Notes: generated from the letters alone by a model not told the origin. A stretch of DNA of 64,000 nucleotides from an uncultured Verrucomicrobiales bacterium (GCA_937901085.1 CALCHQ010000105.1:29954-93953); one strand, 5' to 3'. Positions 1-9,281 are shown, counted from the first letter of the stretch. A program made the numbers and translations.

Positions 1-2222
1 ACGCCCTGTGCCAGACATTTTTCCTTGTCGATGGAGATGCTCTTCTGCGGTACCTGTGGCAGCATCATGTCTGAAGCCTTGGCGATGGCCGGGTTCTTCA
101 TGAGCGCGGCTTCCAGTTTCTGCGCCTGCTCATAGAGGACGGAAACACCCTGGCCGTCGAGGTCTTCCAGGGCCACGGAGATGTCGTTACCCACGCCCAC
201 GCCGGGAATGGCGGGCGGGCTGACGAGGAAGCTCACGCCGTCGACCCCGCACATGGCGAGTTTGGCCTGCACGCGTTTCTGCACATCATCGGCGGTGGGG
301 ATTTCGCCGTTCTCCATGACGGGGCGTTCTGCGTAGGGCTTGAGACAGGCAAAGAAGGAGAGGGCGTTGGTGGTCTGCACGCCGATGACGAGGTTCATGC
401 CGATGATGGAGACGGCGAAGTCGGTGGTGGGTTCTTCCAGCAGCACTTTTTCTACGGGAACAACCTGCTCGGTGAGACGCTGCAGGGAGACACCGGGTTT
501 CATGATGACGCCTCCGATGAGGAACCCCTGGTCTTCAGCGGGCAGGAAACCGCCGGGAACTCGCTGCGAGACCGGGATGATGCAGGCGGTGATGCCGGCC
601 AGCAGCACCATGGCCAGGGTAAGGCGGTGGCAGAGCCAGCCGCAGGCTGCAGAGAATTTGTCTGCCAGGGCATCATAGAACCGGTTGAAGGCGTTGTAGA
701 ACGGCGTGAGCAGCGAGCGGTGTTCTTTCTTGGGCTGCAGCATGAGGGCCGACAATGCCGGGGAGAGGGTCAGAGCGTTGAAGGCAGAGATGAGCATGGA
801 CACCGCAATGGTGACGGCGAATTGCTGGAACAGCGTGCCGGTGATGCCCGGAAGCAGAGCGGTGGGCAGGAAGACGGCGGCCAGCACCAGGGCAATGGCC
901 ACTACCGGCCCGCTTACTTCCTTCATGGCAGCAAAGGTGGCCTGGCGCGGGGTCATGCCGTTTTCCATGTGGGCCTCCACCGCTTCCACCACCACGATGG
1001 CGTCGTCCACCACCAGGCCGATGGCCAGCACCATGCCGAGCAGGCAGATGGTGTTGAGCGAGAAGCCCAGCATGGGGAAGAAGATGAAGGTGGTGATGAG
1101 CGATACCGGAACGGCAATGAGCGGGATGAGGGTGGCGCGCCAGCCCTGCAGGAACACGAATACCACCAGGGCTACCAGCACCATGGCTTCAAAGAGGGTG
1201 TGGGCAATTTCCGAGATGGAGTCGCGCACGGTGGTGGTGGTATCGAGCGCGACGAAGCCGCGCATGCCCTCCGGCATGACCTTTTCCTTTTCAGCCATGA
1301 GGGCTTTGACTTTGTTCACCGTCTCGATGGCATTGGAGCCGGCGGCCTGGTATACGGCCAGGGCGGTGCCGGGGCGTCCGTTGATGCGGCTGGCGAGGGA
1401 GTAGGTCTGGGAACCCAGCTCAATTTGCGCGATGTCCTTGAGGTAGACCGCCTGCGTACCTTGCTGGCGGATGATGATGGAGTTGAACTCCTCGACGGAA
1501 GTCATGCGCCCCTGGTTGCGGATGGTGTAGGTGAATTCCTGGCCGTCGGGCATGGGTTCAGCGCCTACGGCACCGCCGGGGTTGATGGCGTTCTGGGTGC
1601 TGACGGCATTGTATACCTCACTCACCGAAATGCCTTTCTGGGCCATTTTATCGGTGTCGAGCCAGATACGGACGGCAAAGCGCGCGCCGAATACCTGCAC
1701 GTCGCCCACGCCTTCCACTCGCTTGAGCGGGTCGACCAGGTTCAGGAAGGCGTAGCCGGTGAGGCTGACGGGTTCGAAGAAGCCCTGGGGGGAATCCAGC
1801 GCATAGAGCATGAGCGGCAGGCCGGAGGACTGCTTGATGGTGATGCCCATCTGCGATACCATGCTGGGCAGCTGGCTGGTGGCCTGGCTGTAACGCATGT
1901 AGGTATTCTGCTGGTCGGTATTCGGGTTGGAGCCGGGCTCGAAAATCACGTTGATACTGCATGCACCGTTGTTGGAAGAGGTGGAGTTCATGTAGTCCAT
2001 CTTTTCCACACCGGAGAGCTGCAATTCAATGGGGGTGGCCACGGATTCTGCCACTTCGGTGGCGTTGGCACCCGGATAGGTCGCCGCCATCTGGATGGTG
2101 ACCGGGGCGATGTCCGGGTACTGGGAAATGGGCAGTGCCATCATGCTGATGAGGCCCAGCAGGGTGGTCACCACCGCAATGACACCGGCAATGATGGGGT
2201 GCTTGATGAAAAACGGAGACAT
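1..2222 (-). CDS. RND efflux pump inner-membrane permease (AcrB-like), 3' end cut by window edge
   Basis: The frame opens with an ATG at 2220-2222 and stays open to base 1, giving about 740 residues of a family usually near 1,050. The N-terminus (MSPFFIKHPIIAGVIAVV, then GLISMMALPISQYPDIAP, then YPGANATEV) is the classic HAE1/AcrB start: first membrane helix followed by the porter domain. The left edge lies near the second porter repeat. RND permeases are proton-driven trimers that export drugs or toxic compounds. It lies 25 nt downstream of the adaptor gene, so the two form an operon; the outer-membrane channel may lie beyond the left edge. Substrate cannot be read from sequence. Confidence 0.95.
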   Translation of the reverse strand, partial: MSPFFIKHPIIAGVIAVVTTLLGLISMMALPISQYPDIAPVTIQMAATYPGANATEVAESVATPIELQLSGVEKMDYMNSTSSNNGACSINVIFEPGSNPNTDQQNTYMRYSQATSQLPSMVSQMGITIKQSSGLPLMLYALDSPQGFFEPVSLTGYAFLNLVDPLKRVEGVGDVQVFGARFAVRIWLDTDKMAQKGISVSEVYNAVSTQNAINPGGAVGAEPMPDGQEFTYTIRNQGRMTSVEEFNSIIIRQQGTQAVYLKDIAQIELGSQTYSLASRINGRPGTALAVYQAAGSNAIETVNKVKALMAEKEKVMPEGMRGFVALDTTTTVRDSISEIAHTLFEAMVLVALVVFVFLQGWRATLIPLIAVPVSLITTFIFFPMLGFSLNTICLLGMVLAIGLVVDDAIVVVEAVEAHMENGMTPRQATFAAMKEVSGPVVAIALVLAAVFLPTALLPGITGTLFQQFAVTIAVSMLISAFNALTLSPALSALMLQPKKEHRSLLTPFYNAFNRFYDALADKFSAACGWLCHRLTLAMVLLAGITACIIPVSQRVPGGFLPAEDQGFLIGGVIMKPGVSLQRLTEQVVPVEKVLLEEPTTDFAVSIIGMNLVIGVQTTNALSFFACLKPYAERPVMENGEIPTADDVQKRVQAKLAMCGVDGVSFLVSPPAIPGVGVGNDISVALEDLDGQGVSVLYEQAQKLEAALMKNPAIAKASDMMLPQVPQKSISIDKEKCLAQG

Positions 2223-2247
2223 AATTCAGGAGGGGATGAAGTGGAAT

Positions 2248-5217
2248 TTATTCAAATTGGGATACTTCCTTAACCGGTTCTGCGGTGACAGAGGGCGTTA
2301 CCGTCTTGGTCGGTACATAGATGAAGGGCTGGGGGGTGAGCTTGTTTACGGGGGCCTTGGCTGCTTCGTTGGCTGCGTATGTCTGCGCAGCCATGATGGA
2401 GCCTTCCACGATGACGGGTACATCGGTCACGTTGTCGAAGCCCATGTTCTTCATGCACATGGCCATGAGGGAGTTGAATCCCTGCTGCAGGGCAATGAGG
2501 TCGAGTTCATCCTTGGCACCTGCTTCGCGCAGCACAAGCGCCCGGAAATCCGGGGCTGCTTTGCGGCGGAGCAGCAATTCGCCCCAGTCGGCCACGCCTG
2601 CTTCTGCCGGGGCAGAGTCGGGCAAGGGATGGCCGTCCTGCTTTTCAAGTAGTTCGCGGAAGCTGCTGACGCCCGCCTGCTTGAGCAGCAGCTCGCCCCA
2701 GTTCTGCACCTTGGCTCCGCCCAGAATGATGGCTTCCAGGTTCGGGGCCTGGGTCTTGGCCAGCATCATGCCGGTGACGACGGAGCGGTTCGGTTCAATG
2801 ACCTGCATGGGCTGCAGGTATTCCTTGCCTGCACCGTTGTCCAGCTTGAGGTTGATGATGGGCCCCTTGGTAATGGGCAGCATCTGGGGGGTGTTGTCGG
2901 GCTTGAGGATGATGATGAGGTCCATGCCCTTGGCGTTGAGCGGCGCGCGCGCCGGTACCAGACAGGCATGGGGGATGGTGTGCATTTTCGCCCGCACGGT
3001 CACGGCCATGCCGCTGCGGAGGATGGAGTCCTCGTTGTCAATGTGGCCGACGACATCGAGCGTGCCTGTGCTGGTACTCAGCGTGTTGTTGGCGGTGACA
3101 ATGTGGCCTTTGCGGGGATAAAGGCTGTTGTCGTCCAGCACGAGTTCAAATTCCTGCGGGGCTGCTTTGTCCGGGTTGGCCTTGCGGATGCGGTGGTTGT
3201 TGAAGCCCTGCATGGCTCCTCGCCCGCTCATGCCGAAGTCCACGCGGATGGGATTCACCGAGGAGAGCGTGACCAGCGGTTCCGGGTCAGAGGAGCTGAC
3301 GAGCGAGCCGACGGAGGGCTTGTGAATGCCGATGCGGCCATCGAAGGGGGCTTCAATGGTGGTGTAATCCAGATTGATTTCGGCCTGGTGTACGGCTGCC
3401 TGCATCTGCGCGATGGCGGCGTCGGCTTTGCGAACGGCGGCTTCGTTGGTGGCAACCATGGTTTCGCTGTCGGTCACGACCTTGTCGGACACAGCCCCCG
3501 GCGTTGTTTCCCTCAGTTTGATGTAGCGTTCCAGGGTCTGGCGGCTCATGGTGAGCTGTGCCTGCGCCTGCTCGCGTGCTGCCCGGGCAGCCACCAGGTT
3601 GGCGCGAGCTTCGTCCAGCGCGGCCTGGTAGGGGGCAGGGTCAATGGTGAAGAGCAAATCTCCCTTTTTCACCATTGAGCCGTCCTTGAAGTGCTGCTGA
3701 AGCAGGAAACCGCTCACCTGCGGGCGGATATCGGCCTCGTCAATGCCACGCAGTTTGCCGAACCATGTGCCGGTTTCTGCGACATCCTGCTGCAGCATGT
3801 TGCTGATTTTGACCGGGAAGGGAGGCAGGGTGGCTTTGACTTCCGGGGGCGGGGCTTGTTCTGTCTTGCCGGTATTCTCTGCTGCTGCTGCCAGCGCCGG
3901 GTTGGGGGCCGGCTTGAACGTGAAGTCTGTTGTTTTGATGGTGGCAGGCTTTTCGCCCTTGGGCAGGCGGCTGTTGGCAGAGGAAATGTTGACGGCCAGC
4001 ACCGCGTTTTCGGTATCACACACTACCTGGGCATCGGACGGGTCGTTGTAGCCCAGCTGCTTGAGGGTTTCTGAAAGGGAGATGCTGGCGTAATCCTTGA
4101 CGGAAACCATGGTCTGTATGGAGTGGTAGCCGTTGCTTTCCTCCACCTTCAGCTGGTATTCACCGCCGATGGTGACGGGTATCATGTGCGGCACGCTTTC
4201 CTTGTCGACAACTACGATGAAATTGTTGAGCAGTACGTTTCGGATGGCGGCCTTGGGCACCAGCATGGCTTTGCCGGTGCTGAGCGGGATGCGCACGCGC
4301 ACGGGCATGCCCCCGCGCAGGACATTGTCGGGGTTGGGGATGATGCCTTCGATATTGACCAGCCCGGAGGAGGTCAGCACGCTGTCCATGGCGATGAGGG
4401 TACCCTGGTGCGGGAGCATGGTGCCGTCTTCCATGAGCAGCTGGAAGCGGGGTGCTGGCGGGCTGTCGGCATTGCTGTTGGTGCCGATGTTGCCGTACTT
4501 GCTGAAGATGTTGAGCAGGTGGTCTCCGTTGACGGAGAAATCAACCCGGATGGGGTCGATAGAGGTGATGTTGGTCAGTTTGGTTGCCGGGCTGACCAGA
4601 TCACCGATGGAGACATTGGCGGTGCCGATGATGCCATCGTAGGGGGCGCGGATGATGGTGTAGTCGAGGTTGATCTGAGCCTTGCTTACCGCGGCTTCCT
4701 GCTGCCCAATCTGGGCACGGGCCGCTTCTACCTGTGCCTGCGCGGCCTTGAGGGTCTGCTGGGCGTCAGACAGGTCTTTTTCGGAAACCGAGCCGGATTG
4801 CACCAGTTGCGCGTAGCGCTTGACATCCAGAGCGGCTTTATCGGCGGTGGCCTGGGCAGAGGTCAGCGTGGCCTGGGCGGCCTGCAGATTGGCTTTGCTG
4901 CGTTCCAGCTCAGCTTCATAGAGCTTGGGGTCGATGCGGAAGAGGATGTCGCCGGCCTTGACGGTGGTGCCTTCCCGGTAGTCCTGGGAGATAAGGAAGC
5001 CGGAGATGCGGGGGTGGATGTCGGTGTCCTGCTCACCACGCAGGTAGCCGAACCATTCGCCGTAGTTGGTCACGTCCTGGTGGCGCAGTTGGAAAACCTT
5101 GATGGCGGGGGTGCTTTCCTGGACTGCGGCTCCTGAGGTGTCGCCGGGCTTGCAGGCGGGCAATACGCAGAGCGTGCAGCTACCCAGCGCGAGAGCCAGT
5201 ATGGAGTTGCGGTTCAT
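2248..5217 (-). CDS. Double RND periplasmic adaptor lipoprotein (two tandem MFP modules)
   Basis: A 989-residue protein. I chose the ATG at 5217 because it gives a lipoprotein signal peptide (basic start, hydrophobic core, LPAC lipobox); the frame extends upstream without one. It holds two complete membrane-fusion-protein modules. The first, about residues 30-390, has RISGFL, long Ala/Gln-rich hairpin helices and INLDYTIIRAPYDGIIG. The second, about 470-820, has QVSGFL and INLDYTTIEAPFDGRIG. A Pro/Ala/Lys-rich linker separates them and about 170 further residues follow. Normal adaptors have one module (350-450 aa). The adaptor bridges pump and outer-membrane channel. A fused pair could halve the subunit number in the usual hexameric ring; that is inference. 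Confidence 0.93.
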   Translation of the reverse strand: MNRNSILALALGSCTLCVLPACKPGDTSGAAVQESTPAIKVFQLRHQDVTNYGEWFGYLRGEQDTDIHPRISGFLISQDYREGTTVKAGDILFRIDPKLYEAELERSKANLQAAQATLTSAQATADKAALDVKRYAQLVQSGSVSEKDLSDAQQTLKAAQAQVEAARAQIGQQEAAVSKAQINLDYTIIRAPYDGIIGTANVSIGDLVSPATKLTNITSIDPIRVDFSVNGDHLLNIFSKYGNIGTNSNADSPPAPRFQLLMEDGTMLPHQGTLIAMDSVLTSSGLVNIEGIIPNPDNVLRGGMPVRVRIPLSTGKAMLVPKAAIRNVLLNNFIVVVDKESVPHMIPVTIGGEYQLKVEESNGYHSIQTMVSVKDYASISLSETLKQLGYNDPSDAQVVCDTENAVLAVNISSANSRLPKGEKPATIKTTDFTFKPAPNPALAAAAENTGKTEQAPPPEVKATLPPFPVKISNMLQQDVAETGTWFGKLRGIDEADIRPQVSGFLLQQHFKDGSMVKKGDLLFTIDPAPYQAALDEARANLVAARAAREQAQAQLTMSRQTLERYIKLRETTPGAVSDKVVTDSETMVATNEAAVRKADAAIAQMQAAVHQAEINLDYTTIEAPFDGRIGIHKPSVGSLVSSSDPEPLVTLSSVNPIRVDFGMSGRGAMQGFNNHRIRKANPDKAAPQEFELVLDDNSLYPRKGHIVTANNTLSTSTGTLDVVGHIDNEDSILRSGMAVTVRAKMHTIPHACLVPARAPLNAKGMDLIIILKPDNTPQMLPITKGPIINLKLDNGAGKEYLQPMQVIEPNRSVVTGMMLAKTQAPNLEAIILGGAKVQNWGELLLKQAGVSSFRELLEKQDGHPLPDSAPAEAGVADWGELLLRRKAAPDFRALVLREAGAKDELDLIALQQGFNSLMAMCMKNMGFDNVTDVPVIVEGSIMAAQTYAANEAAKAPVNKLTPQPFIYVPTKTVTPSVTAEPVKEVSQFE

Positions 5218-5325
5218 ATAGGGATGAATTCTGGTTTTTAAGGGTTCTGGTGCAGGAGCGGGGGGGGCTGAACGCTGCTCTGCGGGGAAAATAAGCATTC
5301 CCGGTCCGAGGCCGTTGGCGTGAAA

Positions 5326-5886
5326 TCAGGGAGTCTGCTGAATGCCGGGTTGCGGTTCGCCTTGCTGGCGCATGGCGTTGAGGACGGCGCTGACCAGGCG
5401 CTGGCGGTCGCTGCGGGCGGCAGCGGCCAGCTGCAGGAAGTCTGCAAGGTGGAAGTTGCCATGCGTACGCAGGAATTCACGGTCTTTTTCGTCGCCGTAC
5501 ATGAGGTCTGCCGCCAGGGTGCCGAAGAGTTTGGCTTCGGCTTTGCGGATGATGCGGGGAAGATAGGGGATTTCCTGGAATTCTTCTGTTTCGGCCGGGA
5601 GGTCTGCTGCGGTGATGGGGCGTGCGTTGCCGGACATGCCGCGCATGGCATTGAGGAAGTAGTGGCGGCGTACAGCAGCGATGAGCAGGGTGGTGCTGGG
5701 GCTGGGAGCGCCTTTTTCTGCGTATTCGCGCACATAGCCGTGCATTTCAGCAGGCTGGTAGCCGATGCTCTTGAGGAAATCCTGTTCTTCAGGAAGGTAG
5801 AAGCGTTCTGCCGGGGTCTGGGGATTAAGCAGATAGCGTTCTACGGCTTCCCGGAAAAGCGACATGAAGTGGTCATTCCATTCCAT
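5326..5886 (-). CDS. Conserved-looking hypothetical protein, 186 aa
   Basis: I do not recognise the family. The protein is soluble, without signal peptide or membrane segments, largely helical and rich in Ala, Glu and Arg (N-term MEWNDHFMSLFREAVERYLL). The frame could begin 24 nt upstream at 5910, but a promoter (TTGCAT, 17 nt, TATACT) ends 7 nt before the ATG at 5886, so the shorter form is chosen. It sits alone between the adaptor gene and the DUF2062 gene, on the same strand as both. Confidence 0.75.
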   Translation of the reverse strand: MEWNDHFMSLFREAVERYLLNPQTPAERFYLPEEQDFLKSIGYQPAEMHGYVREYAEKGAPSPSTTLLIAAVRRHYFLNAMRGMSGNARPITAADLPAETEEFQEIPYLPRIIRKAEAKLFGTLAADLMYGDEKDREFLRTHGNFHLADFLQLAAAARSDRQRLVSAVLNAMRQQGEPQPGIQQTP

Positions 5887-5893
5887 GTGGGCT

Positions 5894-5922
5894 AGTATAA
5901 TTTCCCCCATTTCCTAATGCAA
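5894..5922 (-). promoter_or_regulatory. Sigma70-type promoter, leaderless
   Basis: On the minus strand TTGCAT (5917-5922), 17 nt spacer, TATACT (5894-5899). The -10 box ends 7 nt before the ATG at 5886, so the transcript should begin at or next to the start codon. Confidence 0.6.
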
Positions 5923-5972
5923 GCTGAAAACACGCCTGCTGGCTGTATAACATCAAATAAGCAGGATTCACC

Positions 5973-6518
5973 TTATGATTTGCGCCAGAGCAGATTGACC
6001 AGAGCGTAGGCAAGCGCCGCTATGAGGGTGCATGTGAGGACGCAGCCTGCCAGCAGTTCCAGGCAGAGCCGCGGGATACTGACATGGCTGAGGAGTTGGA
6101 AGGCCGCTCTCCATCCCTCGGAAAGAACTGCGGCCGAGCAGTTCCGCATCAGTTCCATATCGACGCCGCTGCTCAGCCCCATCCACCCCAGCAGCAGAGA
6201 GCCCGCATACCATTGCAGCGGCCAGGCAATCAGCTGGTAGCCGGGAAAGGAAATGAAGCAGGAAAGTACGGCCATGGGAATGTTGCCCTGAGTACGCATG
6301 CTGCAGAGAACTGCAAAGATGGTCTGCATGGGAACCGGGGCAAGCGCCCAGCTGGTTCCCCAGGCGGCTCCGCGGGCAACGCTGCGCCGTTCCCAGAGCC
6401 ACAAGTCGGGGCGGAACAGACTTTCCGGCAGCAGAACGGCCCAGAGACGACTGTCGGCGCGCTTCCGGCGCAGGTAGGTATCTACCTTTTGCACCAGTTT
6501 GTTATAGTCGAACTTCAT
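5973..6518 (-). CDS. DUF2062 family membrane protein
   Basis: 181 residues. The central segment RRSVARGAAWGTSWALAPVP followed by QTIFAVLCSMR and NIPMAVLSCFISFPGYQ matches the DUF2062 family, small membrane proteins often found beside lipopolysaccharide and cell-envelope genes. Three to four hydrophobic segments are visible. The start ATG overlaps the stop codon of the upstream Kdo transferase gene (ATGA, 4 bp), so the two are translationally coupled. A longer reading to 6674 would lie inside that gene and is rejected. The biochemical role of DUF2062 is unknown; context suggests the LPS pathway. Confidence 0.85.
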   Translation of the reverse strand: MKFDYNKLVQKVDTYLRRKRADSRLWAVLLPESLFRPDLWLWERRSVARGAAWGTSWALAPVPMQTIFAVLCSMRTQGNIPMAVLSCFISFPGYQLIAWPLQWYAGSLLLGWMGLSSGVDMELMRNCSAAVLSEGWRAAFQLLSHVSIPRLCLELLAGCVLTCTLIAALAYALVNLLWRKS

Positions 6519-7798
6519 GCGTTCTGGTAAAAGGCGTCGACCAGCTGCACGCTGCGCCGGGTGGCACCGGAGTGAACGTGCAGGGCCTGGTAGGCGCGCG
6601 CGGTGCGCGCCTGGGTGGCCTCGCTGCCGTCCAGCGCCAGCCGGATGGTATCGGCCAGTTCCGGCGCATTGCAACTCAGGATGGCATCTTCATTCTTCAG
6701 GAGGGTGACAAGGTCGGCAAAGTTGGTCATGTCGGGGCCTATGATGACCGGCTTGCGGGCGGCGATGGCTTCCACCGGGTTCTGTCCGCCTTTTGCCAGG
6801 AAACTCTTGCCGATGACAACGGCATCTGCCAGCGCTGTCCAGTCGCGCAGCTCGCCCGTTGTATCAGCCACATAGCAGACATGTTCCGGCATCTCGGCAG
6901 GAAGTTGTCCTGCGGTGCGGAGCAGGGGGGTGAAGCCGGCCTGGCTCAGGTCGGCCACGACCTGCTCGCGGCGTTCGGCGTGGCGGGGTACAATGAGCGG
7001 GAATGCACCGGCCTCGCGGATGGCCGAGGCAATGAGAGATTCTTCGCCAGCATGGGTGCTGGCGGCCAGTACAACGGGCTTTTCCTGCCGCAGGGTGTCG
7101 AGGATGCTGCGGAAGTCCTCCCTCTGTTTCTGCGGGGTATCCCCTATGACATCGAACTTGATGCTGCCGGGAGCGGTGATGATGTCCGGGTTCACGCCGA
7201 TGCGGGCGAAGCGTCCTTTGTCGTTCTCGTTCTGTGCCCCCAGAGCGCTCAGCCGCTCGAAGAGCAGGCGGGTGATGCCTCGAACCTTCGCGTAGCGTCC
7301 TTCGCTGCGGGGGGAGAGGCGGGCATTTACCATAATCATGGGGATGTGGCGACGATGGCAGGCTTCTGCAAAATTGGGCCAGAGTTCGGCCTCAATCAGG
7401 ACAACCGCCCTGGGAGCAAAGCGCTTCAGACAACGCCCCGGCAGCCCTGGTACATCGAGCGGGGAGTATAGCGGGCGCACATGGGGCAGCGCAGCATCGC
7501 GCGCCACCTGGTGCCCGGTGGCGGTGCTTGTGGCAAGAACGACCGGTTCGTTATGCGTCTTGCACCACTCGCGGATGAATTTGAGGGCAATGAAAGTTTC
7601 GCCCACGCTGACGGCGTGGACATACAAACCTCCCTTGGGTTCGGCCTCTGCGGGCTTCTTGTAAAGGCCGAAACGCTCGGAAAGCCCGGTGCCGAAGCCA
7701 CCGCGCTTCTTCATCTTGATGAGGTAGCCGGGAATGGAGAGAATCAGGAATACCGGCAGCAATAAGTTGTAGAGCAGGAGAAAGATAAAGCGTTTCAT
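6515..7798 (-). CDS. waaA: 3-deoxy-D-manno-octulosonic acid (Kdo) transferase
   Basis: 427 residues, the normal length. WaaA/KdtA transfers Kdo from CMP-Kdo to lipid A precursor at the inner face of the inner membrane. Visible: N-terminal anchor helix (FIFLLLYNLLLPVFLILS), GGLYVHAVSVGE, LATSTATGHQVA, AVVLIEAELWPNF with the essential-type Glu-Leu-Trp-Pro, and the C-terminal donor domain GKSFLAKGGQNPVEAIA. It is the middle gene of rsmD-waaA-DUF2062, with 4-bp ATGA overlaps on both sides. Its presence shows the organism makes LPS-type lipid A. Number of Kdo residues added cannot be told. Confidence 0.96.
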   Translation of the reverse strand: MKRFIFLLLYNLLLPVFLILSIPGYLIKMKKRGGFGTGLSERFGLYKKPAEAEPKGGLYVHAVSVGETFIALKFIREWCKTHNEPVVLATSTATGHQVARDAALPHVRPLYSPLDVPGLPGRCLKRFAPRAVVLIEAELWPNFAEACHRRHIPMIMVNARLSPRSEGRYAKVRGITRLLFERLSALGAQNENDKGRFARIGVNPDIITAPGSIKFDVIGDTPQKQREDFRSILDTLRQEKPVVLAASTHAGEESLIASAIREAGAFPLIVPRHAERREQVVADLSQAGFTPLLRTAGQLPAEMPEHVCYVADTTGELRDWTALADAVVIGKSFLAKGGQNPVEAIAARKPVIIGPDMTNFADLVTLLKNEDAILSCNAPELADTIRLALDGSEATQARTARAYQALHVHSGATRRSVQLVDAFYQNA

Positions 7799-8361
7799 AC
7801 GGGTTCAGCCTGGTAGAAGAGAATCACGTTCTTGCCGTAGTGGCGGGTATCAACAAGTTTCCAGCCCGGAAACTCACGGCTGTGGGAATCGCCCACGCCG
7901 TAGCCTTCCTGTGCTTCGGCAATGAAGTAGCCACCCTCCGCCAGCAATTCGTGCAGGCGGTCGGTCATCAGCTCGGCAATCATGTCGCGGTCGCCAATGG
8001 CTTTGGCATAGGGCGGGTCTGCAAAGATATAGTCATAGCAGCCCATATCGCGTTTCACGAACTGCAGGCAGTCGCTCTGCACTACGCTGCCTCCGCTCAG
8101 GCGGGAACGCTCCAGATTCTGCCTGGCCATGGCGCAGGAGGGGCGGGCGGCATCCACCATGCGGGCGCTGGCGGCGCCCCGGCTCAGCGCTTCGATGCCC
8201 ACGGAGCCCGACCCGCAGAAGAGGTCGAGGACTCTTGCGCCCTGAATCGTGGGGCCCAGGATGTTGAACAGGGCTTCGCGCACGCGATCCTGGGTGGGGC
8301 GGACTTCACCCTGGGGTACACGGATGGGAAGTCCCTTGGCTGCTCCGGCAATGATACGCAT
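7795..8361 (-). CDS. rsmD: 16S rRNA (guanine-966-N2)-methyltransferase RsmD
   Basis: 188 residues. RsmD methylates G966 of 16S rRNA in the assembled 30S subunit using S-adenosylmethionine. Visible: start MRIIAGAAKGLPI typical of RsmD, VRPTQDRVREALFNILG, SAM motif VLDLFCGSGSVGIEALSRGA, and catalytic DPPY in YIFADPPYAK. The start at 8361 is preferred over an in-frame ATG at 8397 because the family begins at MRIIAG and a hairpin (8378-8419) occupies the region between. First gene of the rsmD-waaA-DUF2062 operon, 4-bp overlap with waaA. Confidence 0.95.
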   Translation of the reverse strand: MRIIAGAAKGLPIRVPQGEVRPTQDRVREALFNILGPTIQGARVLDLFCGSGSVGIEALSRGAASARMVDAARPSCAMARQNLERSRLSGGSVVQSDCLQFVKRDMGCYDYIFADPPYAKAIGDRDMIAELMTDRLHELLAEGGYFIAEAQEGYGVGDSHSREFPGWKLVDTRHYGKNVILFYQAEPV

Positions 8362-8377
8362 GGTGCTGAATGAGAAC

Positions 8378-8419
8378 GAAACGGGAGCCTGTGACACGGT
8401 GTGGCCCGGCTCCCGTTTC
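8378..8419. terminator. Stem-loop between secreted-protein gene and rsmD
   Basis: A perfect 12-bp inverted repeat: GAAACGGGAGCC (8378-8389) and GGCTCCCGTTTC (8408-8419), loop 18 nt. It lies after the stop of the gene ending at 8443 and before the rsmD ATG. There is no T-run on either side, so it is either a weak terminator or an mRNA-stability or processing element. Confidence 0.5.
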
Positions 8420-8442
8420 AGAGGTGAAGATGGGTTTGGCTC

Positions 8443-9207
8443 TTACTTCCGACCGGGACGTGTGGCGCGGGCGCTAGCAGTAGCAATGGGGAAGATGATG
8501 GTGTAACCGTGGTTGGCAATCACATTGCCGCTGATGGCGGAACGCTCCGTCAGGCTGTAATAGAGGAAAACGGCCTTGCCGTCCGTTGCCTTGGTCAGGC
8601 GAATCATTTCTCTCAACGTGGAGAGGGAATCCTTCTTCTCCAGCTTCCATTCATTGCCCGTCTGGGGACCGTAGTCGAACTTTTCGTCGGCCGTAAAGGT
8701 GGCGCCGCTCAGCTCGCCGTTGTTGGAAATCCATACATTCCGGTTGCCGTCGTAGCGGAGTGAACCGATGGTGAGCGGCATGGATTCACCATTGGCAACG
8801 CGCGTGGCCGAAAGGACGCTGTAGAGGCCATTGCCCTCGCTCTTCATGCCCACATGCACATCGGCCAGACGGGCCAGCTGGGTCTTTTTCCATGCTTCGG
8901 CGTACATCTCGTATTCCTTTTTCTCCGGCCAGAGATCGGCATCGTATTCCATGAGCCGGTCTGCGGCACTTTTGTCATTGATGGCCTTCTGTTTATCCTT
9001 GGGCAGCTGGGCAAAGCGCTTCAGCGCAGCCTGGTGCAGTTCGATGAAGGATTTATCCCGCACCGGGCGGATAACTGTGCCGGGAATGGGTGTGCCGTTA
9101 CAGGGAAGATAGCCCGCAAGGGCTTCAGGGGTATTGTCAGCAAGCACGGCGCTGCACAGGGCAATGGGTGCAGCCAGCAGAGTGATGAGGAAACGAGACA
9201 GATTCAT
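8443..9207 (-). CDS. Secreted hypothetical protein, 254 aa
   Basis: N-terminal signal peptide with a clear cleavage site (LLAAPIALCSAVLA, then DNTPEAL), so it is exported to the periplasm or beyond. The rest is soluble, mixed alpha/beta, with one C-terminal Arg/Lys-rich end (ASARATRPGRK). I recognise no domain. It has its own promoter, which overlaps the divergent promoter of the lipoprotein gene at 9282, and a hairpin follows its stop. Confidence 0.8.
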   Translation of the reverse strand: MNLSRFLITLLAAPIALCSAVLADNTPEALAGYLPCNGTPIPGTVIRPVRDKSFIELHQAALKRFAQLPKDKQKAINDKSAADRLMEYDADLWPEKKEYEMYAEAWKKTQLARLADVHVGMKSEGNGLYSVLSATRVANGESMPLTIGSLRYDGNRNVWISNNGELSGATFTADEKFDYGPQTGNEWKLEKKDSLSTLREMIRLTKATDGKAVFLYYSLTERSAISGNVIANHGYTIIFPIATASARATRPGRK

Positions 9208-9221
9208 ATCTTACAACGATT

Positions 9222-9272
9222 ACTCTAGCACCGTTTTTTTTGCTTGGCAAGCATGAAATTCGGTGGTATTGT
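9222..9272. promoter_or_regulatory. Overlapping divergent promoters sharing one -35 palindrome
   Basis: TTGGCAA (9244-9250) is nearly its own reverse complement. On the plus strand TTGGCA (9244-9249), 17 nt, TATTGT (9267-9272) serves the lipoprotein gene at 9282. On the minus strand TTGCCA (9245-9250), 17 nt, TAGAGT (9222-9227) serves the secreted-protein gene at 9207. Both spacers are the optimal 17 nt. Confidence 0.55.
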
Positions 9273-9281
9273 CATGCAACC

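Noticed and set aside
8378..8419. Hairpin before rsmD as a canonical intrinsic terminator
   Set aside because: Stem is strong but there is no T-run on either strand, so it is listed only with moderate confidence.
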